Shown one piece after another: positions 15,030 to 27,425 of a stretch of 64,000 nucleotides of DNA. Below the pieces are notes generated by a model that did no database searches, had not been told where the DNA came from, and saw nothing but the letters and a program-made list of their open reading frames with translations. Where the stretch lies: assembly GCF_019925205.1 (NCBI RefSeq), contig NC_083568.1, forward strand, positions 10,166,393 to 10,230,392. The letters run 5' to 3'. Numbering within the stretch: position 1 is the first letter of the stretch; every line of letters begins with the position of its first letter. Origin of the DNA: Metopolophium dirhodum (taxonomy: Eukaryota; Arthropoda; Insecta; Hemiptera; Aphididae). A program made the translations under genes and the position numbers.

Positions 15030-15485
15030 GTGATGGGTATTTCCAGGTAAACTATATTTTGGGTAAATATTCTGGGTACATACCGGGTATTTACCCGGTA
15101 TTTTGGGTATTTATAAATGCGCACAACAATAACCAATTTTTCAAATGTTTAAAATTTAAATTTAAACCTATTGAACGACAGTCATGGAAAACTAATAATT
15201 ATGGTAGTATTGAAACAAATTAATTTTTATTTTATATAGTAAGATTCACAACTTGCATTTGTATTAGCGTTTAGTATTTACGTTAATTAAAACTTGCTAA
15301 GACTGGTGGGACGGACTTTGGCGAGTTTCGAGTATATCAATGACTATAATAAAACAATATTTCTATTTTACAGGGTGACCAGTTTAAAAAAAAAATTAAT
15401 TTGGATAGGTAAAAAAATAGTAGTGGGTAAATACCCACTTATATTTACCTGCCCAAGGGGTAAATACCCTGCAGTGACCCATCAC
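15030..15485. repeat. Candidate non-autonomous transposon with GGGTATTTACCC motifs
   Basis: A 9-bp inverted pair GTGATGGGT (15030-15038) / ACCCATCAC (15477-15485) bounds the stretch. Next to both ends are several GGGTA / TACCC blocks. Flanking 8-mers do not match, so a hAT-like origin is only suspected. Internal ORFs are AT-rich and unrecognised. Confidence 0.35.
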
Positions 15486-17030
15486 TCATACCGTATGACC
15501 ATACCACGGGATAGATCCACTAATGATCACTATACTAAATAATACTAAATAGCGGTGCTCACCCTGTATATCAATGTTAGATATACCTTGCAGTATATGT
15601 GAGTCATAAATTATCAACGTAAACGCATACTTATTAGATTAAATGTGTCATTTAATGCCATGGACTCAACCAATGCTTCTGCATTCTTGAACCGGGCTGC
15701 AATCCAATAATACGAGCGCTAATATAGACAACGACGATTTCGTTATGACTTGTTTTCAAACCTAGCAAGTGACTGTTGGATGTAATCAATAGAGATATTA
15801 GTACTTGTTTGAATATTTTTTTTGAAATTAATTTGAAGCCATTTATATTTAAATACTATGCATACCTATGCATATCAAGAAAAAAAATGTTATAATATAT
15901 TACGCTGTTATACCTTTGCGTGGCTTTGTCAAACCGATTTCGCATTTGTAAAACGGAAACGAATTTCCGACTATCCTTGGGTACTTACATAATTATTATA
16001 GGCATACTTTATAATAAACAAGTTTGATGAACATTGTGTACGCATAATAATATACGAATAATATTATGATTAACTACGGTTTGGTGCCTATATAGACGAG
16101 AAAACATAATGTTATAATGTCGTAGAATAATATTATTTCTGACCCTTTTTTTTTAACGTCACGTTCTCGGCACCCTCCGTACGCCCCTACGGTGACGAGA
16201 AGTCGTTATTAAACGCATCATTAATAGACGTAACCACTCCAGTCACATCTATGCACACACACACACGCGCGCGCGCGAGTACAGAACAAAAACGTTTATT
16301 TTTTTTTTCTTTATGACAGTTGGACATGGTTTCTTGTCAGAGTTATTTATGAACGCTCTATTTTTAAACTTCCGTGATAAATTTACATACGTTTTGTTGG
16401 AAATTATATTTTGTTTATACAACGTATTTAATGATATCATACGTTATGTACCCTGCATCTCACTGTTTTTCGCTTTCGATCGTTTAATTTCATGTCCCGC
16501 GACAACTATATCATTATATTATAATAAATTATGATTTACTATCGTCGTACCTAGTTGTACACTCACAGTGGTATCGATTATTTTTAGATATACCTACCCA
16601 TCTGCCCTAGCGATTGCAGTGGCGGCTCCCCCCGCCCTCCCTAACCATATCACTGGAGCTGCCCCTGAGCGATTGAGTATCATAAAAAAATGCATGGGTA
16701 CTTAAGCCTAATGTATAGTGGCCATTGTGAAATACTCATGTAGAATGCTAGAATGTACATACTGTGCATATTATACGTAATTCGTAAATATTAGATTTAC
16801 AAAAAATTTCAAATTCATAAAAGCTTTCAAATGCCTCGTTATAAATCTAAAAATAATCAATAGTGGAATGTTTTAAATTTAGATATTCCTATCATTAAAA
16901 TCTATATACATACAAAGTGTTCACCAAGCATGTTCTACTCCGTTTTTTCTTTAATAATGAATTTATTACAATAATGTTTTTTTTTAATTTTTAAATGCCT
17001 ACACTTAAAGACTAGCCAGACTAGGTAACT
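15486..17030. other. AT-rich DNA, no gene recognised
   Basis: Contains a mixed CA/CG dinucleotide tract near 16254-16278 and a short transposon-end-like GC patch near 16615-16670 (CAGTGGCGGCTCC). No exon signal was seen. Confidence 0.55.
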
Positions 17031-17044
17031 ATATTTTAAAATTC

Positions 17045-17215
17045 TTGACATTTCTATTATTGTACCTAAGGATAATGTCCAGTGATAATATAAACACTTC
17101 TGTTATTCAAATGAGAACCCTCTTTTTTTACTGAAATTTTTTTTAGTAGATAATTGTTTTGAAACTTTCGATGTATCTAAATCACAGTTTGAACTTTGAA
17201 CGAGTAGTTAAGGGT
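17045..17215 (+). repeat. Dispersed repeat, third copy of the 31.8/32.4-kb family
   Basis: The core CAAATGAGAACCCTC, then a T-rich run with ACTG, TAGTAGAT, an AACTTTCGATGTA-like block and TTGAACGAGTAGTT, matches in order the left arm at about 31800-31970 and the reverse complement of the right arm at 32230-32400. No ORF. Confidence 0.65.
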
Positions 17216-18582
17216 TAAGAAATCCAGCAGAATCCCCATGGACCACATAAGTGACATAAGTTAGCGCTTACCAACTTACAATATTATGTCGATGCACAAG
17301 AAAATTATAAAAAGTTAAAACGTTATAGGGTAAAATATGATAATATAGCAATTATTAATATATCATTGTACCTGATTATATAAAAATGTGTAAAAAGTTG
17401 TATACGAGTACCGGACGAGTACCACACAATATTAACTATATAGGTACTTTCCAATTGCATATACCTATACTTGATTGGTACCTATTGGTAACATGCACGT
17501 TACAATTATTATAATAGTATGTCGTATGGTATAATATATTTTAGACCCTAAATCTAACTTTCCCGCTTTCGTTTTCTAATATTCGAACGTATACGCGTTA
17601 CGGACATTACGGATCGGTCTTTTGTGGATCTATTTTCTGACACGGACTTTGATTTGCGGTCTGCGGCTCCGCATCAATATTCTTCGGATTCGGTAAAAAT
17701 CGAGTTTGTTGAATCGTGCACGACGTCGGCGGTGACGTTTTCCGCGGTCCGTCGTCGGATGCTGCTGCCTGCCATCCGCTATCTGACGCAAGCGATCTCG
17801 TTTCCACGCGACGGTGGTAATGATAAGACAAAAACGAAAAAAAACCTGCCCAGTGTCTGTTTTAAATGTCTATACGCACTGCGCACTCATACATAATTCA
17901 CGAGTTGCAATTATCTCGAAGTCTCCGACGCGTCGGACCCGCGTCCAGTGTGAACCTATAATAATTTGTTATCCCGCGACGTGCAGGACGCGCCGGTGGA
18001 GTGCAACGGTTCGCTGCAAAGGTTCGACCGATTCAAAGACGCGGCCGACGACCGACACTATACGTATAGGTATATAATAATACGGTATGCACCTATATTG
18101 TATAAACAGGACCGTGAATTAAATAGGTACTATATATAGGTAGGAATAATATACTATATATTACGATAAAAATAAAACTTTTACACATAAATCATACAAT
18201 TCGTTTATAAGCAAACGTCGATCTTGCTGGTATAAACTTTAAAAATATGAAGCTGCGGTTGTAAGCAAGTACATGTCCGAATTAAAAAAAAAAACTACAA
18301 ATTAGAATTCCGTCTGTACACTATAGCAGTAATGTATAGTAAGACTTGTTATAATATTATTATGACCGAATTTCATTCCTTCTCTATATATATATATATA
18401 TAGCAACATAGCAAAGAAACGAAATAAAAAAATTCACAGTATTGAATAATATTATACGTATAAAAATAAAATATTATATAGCTGTTTTGTTTAATTATAT
18501 ACTTCTTATCTTAAGTTATATAACTGTATTAATGTCTATGAATGTAATGTGTAATTGTGTTAAAGGGTTTTATCCCGTATAT

Positions 18583-18651
<69 letters not shown>

Positions 18652-21639
18652 TGATAATTTCTTTACAATCGACAAATTATTTTTAGACGGGATGGTTACG
18701 GTTTAATATTAATTATTATATTAGTTGTAAAAATTACACACATTGCTATGTGTTTGGTGTACCTGCAGTGTGCCAGACGCCTGTGTACCGCTGTTATATT
18801 ATTATTATTATAAAGACTCTGATTGTATATAATTGCCGCGAAATACCTAAATAGTTACACTTGTGTTGTTATAGGTGTAAATAACGTAAGTATACACTAT
18901 TGAATCAAAAAAAAATTGAAGACGATAACTCGCAAATTTCGCGTTTTGCGGTATAATTTTCAAACTCGTGTGTTCAATAATGTATACTATTACTTAGAGG
19001 TATATATTTTTTTACATAAACACGCGTGAGTGTATACAAATATTACCTATCTATAGTATGCGTTAGAATGTGTAATTTTACAATACACATATTAATACGA
19101 ATTCGAAATAATTGGATTTGTATGTTATACGACAAGCAATATATATACGCGTATTATATTAGTATATACATAGTATTCGTATTAGTCGCGTTGAATAATA
19201 ATAATATATTATAATACGTTGTTAATTGGACTGTCTTGGACGCTTGGAGTAAAAAAGTAGAATATTATCATACGTAATATATATATACTAGTTTATGTGA
19301 TATTATTAAATCGATCTTTCGAAACGTAGAGGTATGTACAATAAATTATTATCATCCGAACAGAGTTGGCACCGCACGGCTATCGGAGAAAAAAAAACTA
19401 GTGCGTCGCAGCTATATACATGTATGATATATGTATATATATATATGTATATTATATCACAATATGTATAAAGTATATTAGGTCCTTATATTATACTCGC
19501 GCGCACACAACACAGTTTTACGACTGTAAATGTATACATATGTATTAAAATATATACACAATACACGTGTAGATACATACACGATACACGTGTACATAGG
19601 GTCCGTTTCCGGTGTCACGTTCGTCAAAAACCAAAACGTCTGTCATCAAACATTTAACCCTTATACAAAGCAATATACCTAAAAACATAGGTATAGGCAG
19701 AAATCCATTAAAATTTAGGGGTGCCCAACATTTTTAACATCAATGCGAGCGCCCATGGCTTCGACGCCACACATATAAGTACACAACAACACAACTAATC
19801 AAAAGCTGTCTTATGTGTTTAGGGGGGCTAAGTCCCGTGATTTTCGCCTATGCCTAATAATATTCTTCATTACAGTCGTATTATGTGTTATGATATTTTT
19901 GCGTTCCAGAACAATATCGAGTTGTACGTACCTGCAGTCATACCTAATATATGTAAGTATACCTATAGTAACTATAGTTTCGTTATTTTCGATTCTGCGG
20001 ATTATGTTATTTGTCGAGGACCACTCCCGAAGTGTCAACTCCGATCGCAATTTCGTCGTTGTACGATAAAGTTCAAGACCGCATATTTTAATTCAATAAT
20101 TACTTTTTTCTCACTCTGATGAGCTTTTCCTAACGGCCATCGCCATATTATATAATAGCAGAGGTAATTTCAAAATATCAACGAATGTATTTTATTATAT
20201 ATAGATATTTTTTCGTCCAACTTTTTTGTCTGTATTAGCAACGTGGATTGAAAACTAAAAAAATGTTTTTCCATCGTGATTAATCTTATTTTATCTACCC
20301 ATATTCGTTAAGTCGCAAATGCATTTTTGGTATTTTTCAACAGTTGAACATACAGACGTACAGTTACTGGTTACTGCAGTCCAACTCGAATTCTATTTTC
20401 CGTTAAAATATATAAGGCCTGCTACAGCATTTATCGACGAGGCTGTTTTATTCCCGATAACCGGCTACGTATAATAAAACTATTACACACAAATATCTAC
20501 TAGAGGTCGGTGGGAAAAGAGAAGATAAAACGTTTTCGCTATGCAGACGGATGTGTCGTATTTTCTTTTCAGCGGCGATTTATCGTCCGGTCGTTTTCCC
20601 GCGTCCTTGCAGGTTTTTTCTCCAAAAGCGCAAACGACGCACATAAATATTACCTATAGACATAGGTATATATCACGACCACAATTCCCATCATCCTTCT
20701 CCACTTCGTTCCAATTCAACCATAAACAAATTTATGACGTTTTCATTTCGTGACCATGCCCTGTATGCTCGGTCATGAGACGAGGAGCATCTATTATATT
20801 ATTATATAATATTAGTATCCTGCTGCAGTGAGCCCTTCACCTTTATCTAGAAATAATATTTATCATTAACGTACCTATATCATATAAATTGTATACCAAT
20901 ATATTACTATGCGATAAGTCACAGCTGGTCCATAAAATATGTAATATATGAATACGTATTATATTTTTCAAACGTTATCTCGGTTATAATAGCAAAACGA
21001 ATATTTATTTTCGTCTAAATAATGTCTGTCAGTATTACACATTTTTATAATATAGAAAAATACACAGCAGCCGCGTGGCAATAAAATCTGCTTCGAAAAT
21101 ATTACCACATACCGTGTGTGTCCGCGAAAACTGGTTACGCTGAATAATTAAATAACCCATATTACTTAACTTATACGCATTTTTGAATTCTGTTTGCTGA
21201 ACATGAAACTATTGGACTATTGGATCATCAATCTCCCGCAGACATAATTCTAAAATATGCGTATGGTACTGAGTAATGTAGGTAACCGAGACACTGAGTT
21301 ATAAAGTATACCCAGTTTTCGCGCACACGTGGTATATATAATAATAATTATTGTATGTGTACTCGGTATATGGCCGGTAACAGTATGGGCGGTATATGGT
21401 ATTGCACGAGATCCGATTTCCCGTATATACAGTAGTATGCTATACTTTATTTGTAGCGATTGACGTAACGTCGCTGCGTTACACGAAATGTTACCAAAAT
21501 ATATACTTTATATAGGGCGCTATAAATGTTTCGGTCAGTGGCGTCATTTGTGGGGGGGGGGGGGGCAAGGTGGGCATTCCCCCCCCCGGCCGGGTATATG
21601 GTGCTAGTTTTGGCCAGCAAGCCCGCAAACATGATTCAT
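17216..21639. other. AT-rich DNA with microsatellites, no gene recognised
   Basis: A moderately GC-rich patch at 17590-18060 has an open frame of about 90 codons, but it lacks an ATG in good context, splice support or a family match. An AAT tract lies at 18585-18650. A hAT-like terminus, AGGGGTGCCCAACATTT, lies near 19716, and another GC-rich transposon-end-like block (AGGGGGGCTAAGTCC) near 19821. A block of G13-14 and C9 tracts at 21551-21590 looks like an older element into which the 21652 retrocopy inserted. Confidence 0.5.
18585..18650. repeat. (AAT)22 microsatellite
   Basis: An uninterrupted AAT/ATA tract of about 66 bp. It produces a false poly-isoleucine frame. Confidence 0.95.
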
Positions 21640-21651
21640 AACAATCATGTC

Positions 21652-22095
21652 TCCAGACCAAAATCATACGCTGAAGCTACCCGGACCAAAGATTTTTCCA
21701 CAGATAATTTCCCCGTCCTATTATCTAACTTTATAACTAACCTCAACTCTCTAATCAGTCCTCTAATTACTCTCCTCTCTTCAGTCCTACACTCATTAAT
21801 TCCCAAAACCTCCTTATCTCCATAGCTATTTCTGTAAAAATTTTTTCTTATCTAACATAACAGTAATGTATTTTATTCTATGTCTAAATTGTATGTTTCT
21901 AACAAACTTAATTGCTTTTTTATCTCTATTGTATTGGCTACGGCGTACGCCGTGCCGAATCCTTACAAGACTCTTAATCGGTGTTGCTATATATATAATG
22001 TACAATGTTTAATCTATAATTTTATATAATATTACGTATAATTGTTGAGCTGTAATAGTATTTGACTAAAAGCTAATAAAAAAAAAAAAAAAAAA
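21652..22095 (+). mobile_element. 5'-truncated, ORF2-less LINE retrocopy with poly(A) and 12-bp TSD
   Basis: AACAATCATGTC occurs at 21640-21651 and again at 22096-22107, immediately after a run of about 17 A at the right end. This is the signature of target-primed reverse transcription. Inside, 21652-21825 stays open and ends in a serine- and leucine-rich stretch (SYAEATRTKDFSTDNFP, then NSLISPLITLLSSVL) resembling the C-terminus of non-LTR ORF1/gag-like proteins. A 3'-UTR of about 250 bp and an AATAAA-like end follow. No endonuclease or reverse-transcriptase sequence lies between ORF1 and the tail, so this is an ORF1-only (HAL1-like) copy or an internally deleted one. It inserted into a G/C-tract element. 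Confidence 0.8.
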
Positions 22096-22652
22096 AACAA
22101 TCATGTCATTGCTAAATAAAATATAACCATGATTCGTGGCTCGTACTAATTACGTAAATAATTATAAGGTATCTGACATCTGTATTCTATATTTGCCGTG
22201 GTGGACTGGACGAGCGGGATACCGGGTTTCCCGCCTTCCCTGTGGGCCGCTGCTCGTATAAAATATATATTTATTAATATTATTGTGAAATTATTAATTA
22301 AAATGTTATCGAATAACTAATAAGTAATAAGTATAATATAATATTATTCAGCATAAAAACCCAGATTTCTGATTAATTTAAAATGCGTGACGGGCTTGTG
22401 TTCGTCCGGTCCGGGCTTGTTGACAACTCATTGTTATAAGTTTAAAAATAGAATTGAAAATAATTATTTTATGTTATCAAAGTGGGTATTAACAGAGTTG
22501 AGAGTAATAAGAACCTTTCTTGCTTATTGTTTATTGGTTCACTGTTCGACATTCGAGATTCGACTAGCCATTCACGATTGACGTTCCTTTCAATTTTATA
22601 ATTTATACATTTCCGCATTAATTTTTACAACCTAATACGATTTTGACTGAAA

Positions 22653-22802
22653 ATGAAGAAATCTCTTGGTGGTGCAGCCAAGGCTAGGGAGAGGAAGAAA
22701 ATAAAACTGGTACAAGTTGCTCATAATTGTTCACAAAACATTTCTAGCATGTTTAATGCTATAACAAAAAAATCTTCAAAACTTGAACCAGTTGAACCTC
22801 AG
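22653..22802 (+). CDS. Possible first exon of a ZMYM1-like hAT transposase
   Basis: An ATG opens 50 codons rich in lysine (KKSLGGAAKARERKKIKLV, later MFNAITKKSSKLEP). The reading stays open to CAG|GTAATA, a good 5' splice site in phase 0, then continues only briefly. Short basic N-termini of this type precede the TTF zinc finger in ZMYM1-like hAT transposases common in aphids. Upstream, near 22198-22260, a GTGGTGGACTGGACGAG block with CCGGG motifs resembles a hAT terminus. No downstream TTF or DDE exon was found, so this is probably the left end of an internally deleted element. It could also be an unrelated small exon. Confidence 0.4.
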
Positions 22803-22859
22803 GTAATATTAATAAATTATAATGGAACAATTGGACATATTGTCCAATCTTATTGATAT

Positions 22860-25550
22860 TATTATAACTCATAGAGAATATAATATACTCATTGAGTTTA
22901 TTATATTGTTTACTCAATGCTTAATACTAAATACTATATAATAGGTAATATTGGGTATCCCTCTACATATTATATTTTATATACCTATGTATTAATTAGT
23001 CATTGTTATCTTTCAAAAATGTGTGTTATTTATGCCTAGAGTAACCGCACTTAGGTTATGTCATAATAAAATAAAACTAAATATGACAAATACTAAATAG
23101 TATAAAATATTGAAAGATATGTTTTATTAATCATTATAATAATCATACGTCAGCCTACAACTGTATTAAACGATGTCACACTGTTGTCACATCCCGTCCA
23201 TGATTTGTCAGTACTTTATAACTGTACTAATTTTCAATAAACGACCTTTGTGACATACTGACATCCCTCACTTTTCTATAGATCCGTCACACATTTTTTG
23301 CGGAAAAAACATAACATAAATGAGATACACGGAACATGCTTGCCGTCTGAAAATAGCGATGACATAAACAAATAATGAATAAACTCGTGAATAGGTGAAT
23401 CAGTGGCAACATTTAAAAAAAAAAATGTTGCGTCAGAAGTAGCTATAGCGCGCTACATTAAAAAAAACAAATTTGCCGTATATTAGCGTTACTTTTTGGG
23501 AATTAGCTATGTAGGCATGTAGCATTATTGCGATATAAAAAAAAAATTATAGCGTATCTCAGTTACCGAGTACGGGTTCGGTCTTCGTTCTGAACACATT
23601 TTTTTTCTTCAAATTTTAACCTGTGGGACGCTTGCAGCAATATCGTGTCGTATCTTTGTCAACGAATATCAGCTAATAAATAATAATATTATTATTATTA
23701 TTCGGCACGTTCATCACGTACTGTCAAGGAAAATTCTTTTTCGAAACATTTTGTTGGCAAACGGTAACAGGTATAATGCGCTGGTTTAAAACATAAAAAT
23801 TAAATTATAACATATTAGCTGTAAGTAGAGTGCGAGAAAATATTATATTTGCGGGTCTTTGGCCCCACCATACATTTTTAATATACATAATTTTATGGTT
23901 TGTAGGGAAGGGAGGCTTGCGATGTTTTTAATGTAGATGGACTAAACTATAATATTATCTCGGCGACTAAAATGCCCACAATGAGTGGCCGGGGGGGGGG
24001 GGGGGGGGGGGTTGCTCAATTATTTACGTATATTAATTTAGTGCGTATAGATCTCAAACTGCGTCAAATTGTCATATTATATCATCATATAATTATTATT
24101 CACGGTAAATCGAAAATTCTCGTTGTCACCAACAGGCCTAGAAATACCTGCGTATCGACAATGTCCTGCTGCCCCAGTTTCGAATGAAATCAAATTTTTC
24201 TGGTTTTTGAGTAGAAATATTATTTGTATTCGCTCAAAATTAAACATCTACCCACATAATATTATACTCGTACACACAATACGGTTCGAATCAGTACGCA
24301 CATGGGTAATTGGACAATTTTTAGAAGGTATGGGGAGGGAAAGGCGGTGGATGGGAAAATCCCTAAATACGCCACTCCACACAAACACACTCGGACGAAA
24401 CAAACCATTTACGCCTTATATTGTAATTACCTATTTCTTTTATCGGGCAGCGTGTAGCACGCGCAACGAACGTATACAATATACCTACATCATAATAATA
24501 CTATGTATATACGCGAATAATGTATAAGTATACCTCCTATACATAATATATATATATATAAGTATATCCGACTACGCGTGCGTGTGCCTGCATACAACGC
24601 GCGTACATAATATTATATATATCGTATGGGTACACAATATCATGTACGAGACGACGTTGCGGCGGAAATTCATATATATATTAATATAATTTGTAATGGG
24701 CGGCGGTCTGGAATGCACGTCGGTAATTCCAGCAGCCAATTAGGTATCGGTCCGAAACTAGAAATACGGCTACCGCGGTTGCGGTTCCCCTCCCCTGCTC
24801 CCCACTCGCAACAAAAACCGCACCGGCAGCACTCGCTCACCGCCAGGTCTGCAGCAGTTGTGTTACGTACGCCCGGCCACCGTCGCCGTCCGCCACCGAC
24901 TACACGATTTTCAACTTATTGCGTTTAATTGGACTTGTGTTGTTCGGCTCTATATACAACACACTCGCCGTATATTATTATGTATACCTATATATATATA
25001 TATTATACACATTATAAATACGCGTGTATGTTAAGATGTGTTTACGCGCGTTTCTCTCTCCGGTTAGCTGGGGCATTATATATATTATATATAGGTATAT
25101 AGGACGGTAGGTACCTCCACTGCAGTACGTCCCGCTGAAGTATATACGTATAACTACTAACTGTTGTCTGTTATAGCAATAATATATACGATACAAAGTA
25201 CGTCGCACAGGAAGAATAATAATAATAACAATATAAGAGAGGAAAAAAAAACTCCAATGAATATATATATATATAATAATAATAATATATATTATTCTCG
25301 TCCATTTGTCCGACCGGCCTGTTAAATTAATTTTTATTTCTTCTTCGCCGCCGCCGCCGCCGATATAGTAAGCCGCGTCTCTCGCCGTCATTTCTCCGCT
25401 GCGAGCTCACAATTATTACATTATTACGTATACCTACAATACCTACCTATAATAATAATATTATAATAGTTACAACATATTATGAGATTAATAATTTATT
25501 TATTATTATTTTTTTATTCCCCTATTCGATCGGAATGCGGCGGAGGGGAG
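22860..25550. other. AT-rich DNA with a G21 tract and a GC patch, no gene recognised
   Basis: The 134-codon frame across 24123-24527 has biased, background-like composition and no motif. A GC-rich patch at 24690-24930 contains CGCCGCC and CACCG runs but no supported exon. Long (AT)n stretches lie near 24545-24560, 24990-25005 and 25262-25275. Confidence 0.55.
23991..24011. repeat. G21 homopolymer
   Basis: Twenty-one consecutive G on the plus strand following GAGTGGCC. Similar G or C tracts elsewhere in the window sit in transposon-end-like contexts. Confidence 0.95.
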
Positions 25551-25558
25551 GGTAGACC
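25551..25558. repeat. 8-bp target-site duplication, left (GGTAGACC)
   Basis: Identical to 27418-27425. Both abut the CAGGGCCG terminal inverted repeat of the hAT element. Confidence 0.9.
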
Positions 25559-26509
25559 CAGGGCCGTTCAGAGGGGGGGGCAACGGGACCATTTTGCCCC
25601 AGGCCCCATTGTTGGAATATTTTAGGGGGCCCCCAAAAAGTCTTGATGTATAATAATTAAAAACAAAGAACTATCACCGACCACCGTTATTGAGACAAAA
25701 AATATCTTCTTTGCGTCATCCACATAATATTAATACTTAAAATAAAATTAAAATATAATTTAACACTTATACAGTCATACAATGCGCGAGTATAAAAGCA
25801 TGACGTCCAGTCACGTAGTCAAAACAATTTCCTCCACCTCTCGTCTATGCCACCGTTTCTACTTAATAATATTTTAATATATTAGTATAATGTGTATATG
25901 TGTGTAGTATAATGTGGATAGATCGCGATAACGATACTCGATTTGCTACGATAGGTGACGGTGCACGCAGCACGCGATATTTTTAGACAAAAACCTATAA
26001 CCGATACATTGTAGAATTGATTATTCTGAATAGTAAACCACAACCTGCACGGCCGCACCAGTCGGTTGCTTATTACTCGACAGTAGACGTATACCACACT
26101 ACCACAGTGTCACTGTATTTTTATAAATTTATTACTAGCACAGTAAATAGCGATTAGCAGAAACACGAATATTAGTAAGTAATAATTGATTAAAATATAT
26201 ACATATTATTCTTTATTTTTATTAAAATGATTAATTTTTAATATTTCTATTAGTCTTTAAAGAAGTATATCTTCGTATTGGGGCATTAAGCTATAGTCTG
26301 TATCATTATATGTACCTGTACTTACAGAATAATACTAAATTATACCTAATACGGTTATACCTATTTACATTCATAATTACATGTTAAATTTATTGAAGAA
26401 AACATTTTTTTTTTACTTGTTATCTAAATATTTTATAGCATTTTCCAGTGGCAGACTGGGAGAAAAAACAGTTTACATGTCTATAAAATTGTATTCTATG
26501 ATTATCATA

Positions 26510-26685
26510 GTGGTTTACCCCTCGTAAATTAATTAAAAATTGAATATAATATATATTATAATAATATTATTTAAAAAATATAAAAATGTATTCATTTATA
26601 TTTGTGGTTTACCTCTCGTAAACTAATTTAAAATTGAATAAAATATATCCTATAATATTATTTAAACGAGAGACTTTTTTCCGTT
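26510..26685 (+). repeat. Two-copy direct repeat, period about 94 bp
   Basis: GTGGTTTACCCCTCGTAAATTAA at 26510 recurs as GTGGTTTACCTCTCGTAAACTAA at 26604, each followed by an AAAATTGAATA block. Diverged tandem duplication inside the hAT relic. Confidence 0.8.
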
Positions 26686-26744
26686 TACTGTACTCGATTA
26701 CTTAATTTAATTTATAATAATTTAATCAAATATATAAGAAAGGA

Positions 26745-26996
26745 CTTCAAAATATACTACCTCAAATATGTATTTGTCTTCGAATACTTTCTACCATTCC
26801 CACGTCTGTGTCAACGGGAGAAAGATCTTTCAGTAAACTGAAATTAATAAAAAGTTATTTACGTTCAACTACAGAAGAAAACCGCTTAAATCATTTAATA
26901 CTTCTCTCCATCGAACACAAGTTGGCAAAGACTCTAGATTATGATGATGTTATAGACAGCTTTGCTGAAAAAAAAGCTAGGAAAAAGGTGTTTTGA
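26745..26996 (+). pseudogene. hAT transposase C-terminal (hATC dimerisation) fragment, ZMYM1-like
   Basis: The frame encodes a piece of the C-terminal hAT dimerisation region. ICLRILSTIPTSVSTGERSF is followed by SKLKLIKSYLRSTTEENRL and NHLILLSIEHKLAKTLDY, ending ...FAEKKARKKVF and TGA. The ERSFSKLKLIK-x-LRST core, the RLN-x-L-x-x-LSIE block and the final KARK-x-F tail are hallmarks of ZMYM1-like hAT transposases. The catalytic DDE domain, TTF zinc finger and start are absent; upstream is only AT-rich repeat DNA. The ATG-like start near 26808 is not biological. The C-terminal 83 codons are free of stops, so decay is mostly by deletion. Confidence 0.85.
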
Positions 26997-27417
26997 TATA
27001 CATTTTAATATTTTATTTAAAATAATAAAATAATATACGTAAATTTTTTTTAATTTTCTTAATCTACCTTATCTATTTATTTAATCCTATAAACATCCAA
27101 GTTAATATTTTCTTTGAATATTTATAACCATCTAGGAATAAATTGTAGTTTTTTGTATACATGGTAATACATTGCTAATAATGTATTGAATAATATTGAT
27201 ATAAATAATATAAATAATATTCAATTCTATAATGTAAGTATGTAATGCAGTAGGTACATGAATTTAAATGAGCTTGATTGGTTAAGGTTTGGAAAAATAC
27301 GTTCATAAACATTTTGTTATTCTCAGTGAGTATTTTGTTTATCATATCTTATTATTATGGTCGAAGGGCCCCCAAATTAATTTGCCCCTGGCCCCGAAAA
27401 ACCTTGAGACGGCCCTG

Positions 27418-27425
27418 GGTAGACC
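27418..27425. repeat. 8-bp target-site duplication, right (GGTAGACC)
   Basis: Second copy of the duplication that flanks the hAT relic. Confidence 0.9.

Larger units (their letters stand above)
25559..27417 (+). mobile_element. hAT transposon relic with intact ends
   Basis: The element begins CAGGGCCG and ends CGGCCCTG, flanked on both sides by the 8-bp duplication GGTAGACC, which is diagnostic of hAT insertion. Subterminal sequence is related but imperfect: GGGGCAA, GGCCCC and GGGGGCCCCC on the left; GGGCCCCCAAA, TTGCCCCTGGCCCC on the right. It is 1859 bp long and carries only the C-terminal end of a transposase (26745-26996), so it is non-autonomous. Inside is a 94-bp-period direct repeat (26510-26680) and a second hAT-like terminus (CAGTGGCAGACTGGG near 26448), which suggests nested insertion or recombination. 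Confidence 0.9.

Noticed and set aside
17624..17896. 90-codon frame in a GC-richer patch
   Set aside because: Starts at a non-ATG codon, overlaps another frame on the opposite strand, and has no splice or homology support.
18442..18654. Frame ending in a long poly-isoleucine run
   Set aside because: Artefact of the AAT microsatellite.
24123..24527. 134-codon open frame
   Set aside because: No start context, no domain, and codon content like the AT-rich background; chance length is plausible.
24978..25391. 137-codon minus-strand frame rich in Ile, Tyr and Arg
   Set aside because: Composition follows ATAT/TAATA repeats and a CCG tract; no family signature.
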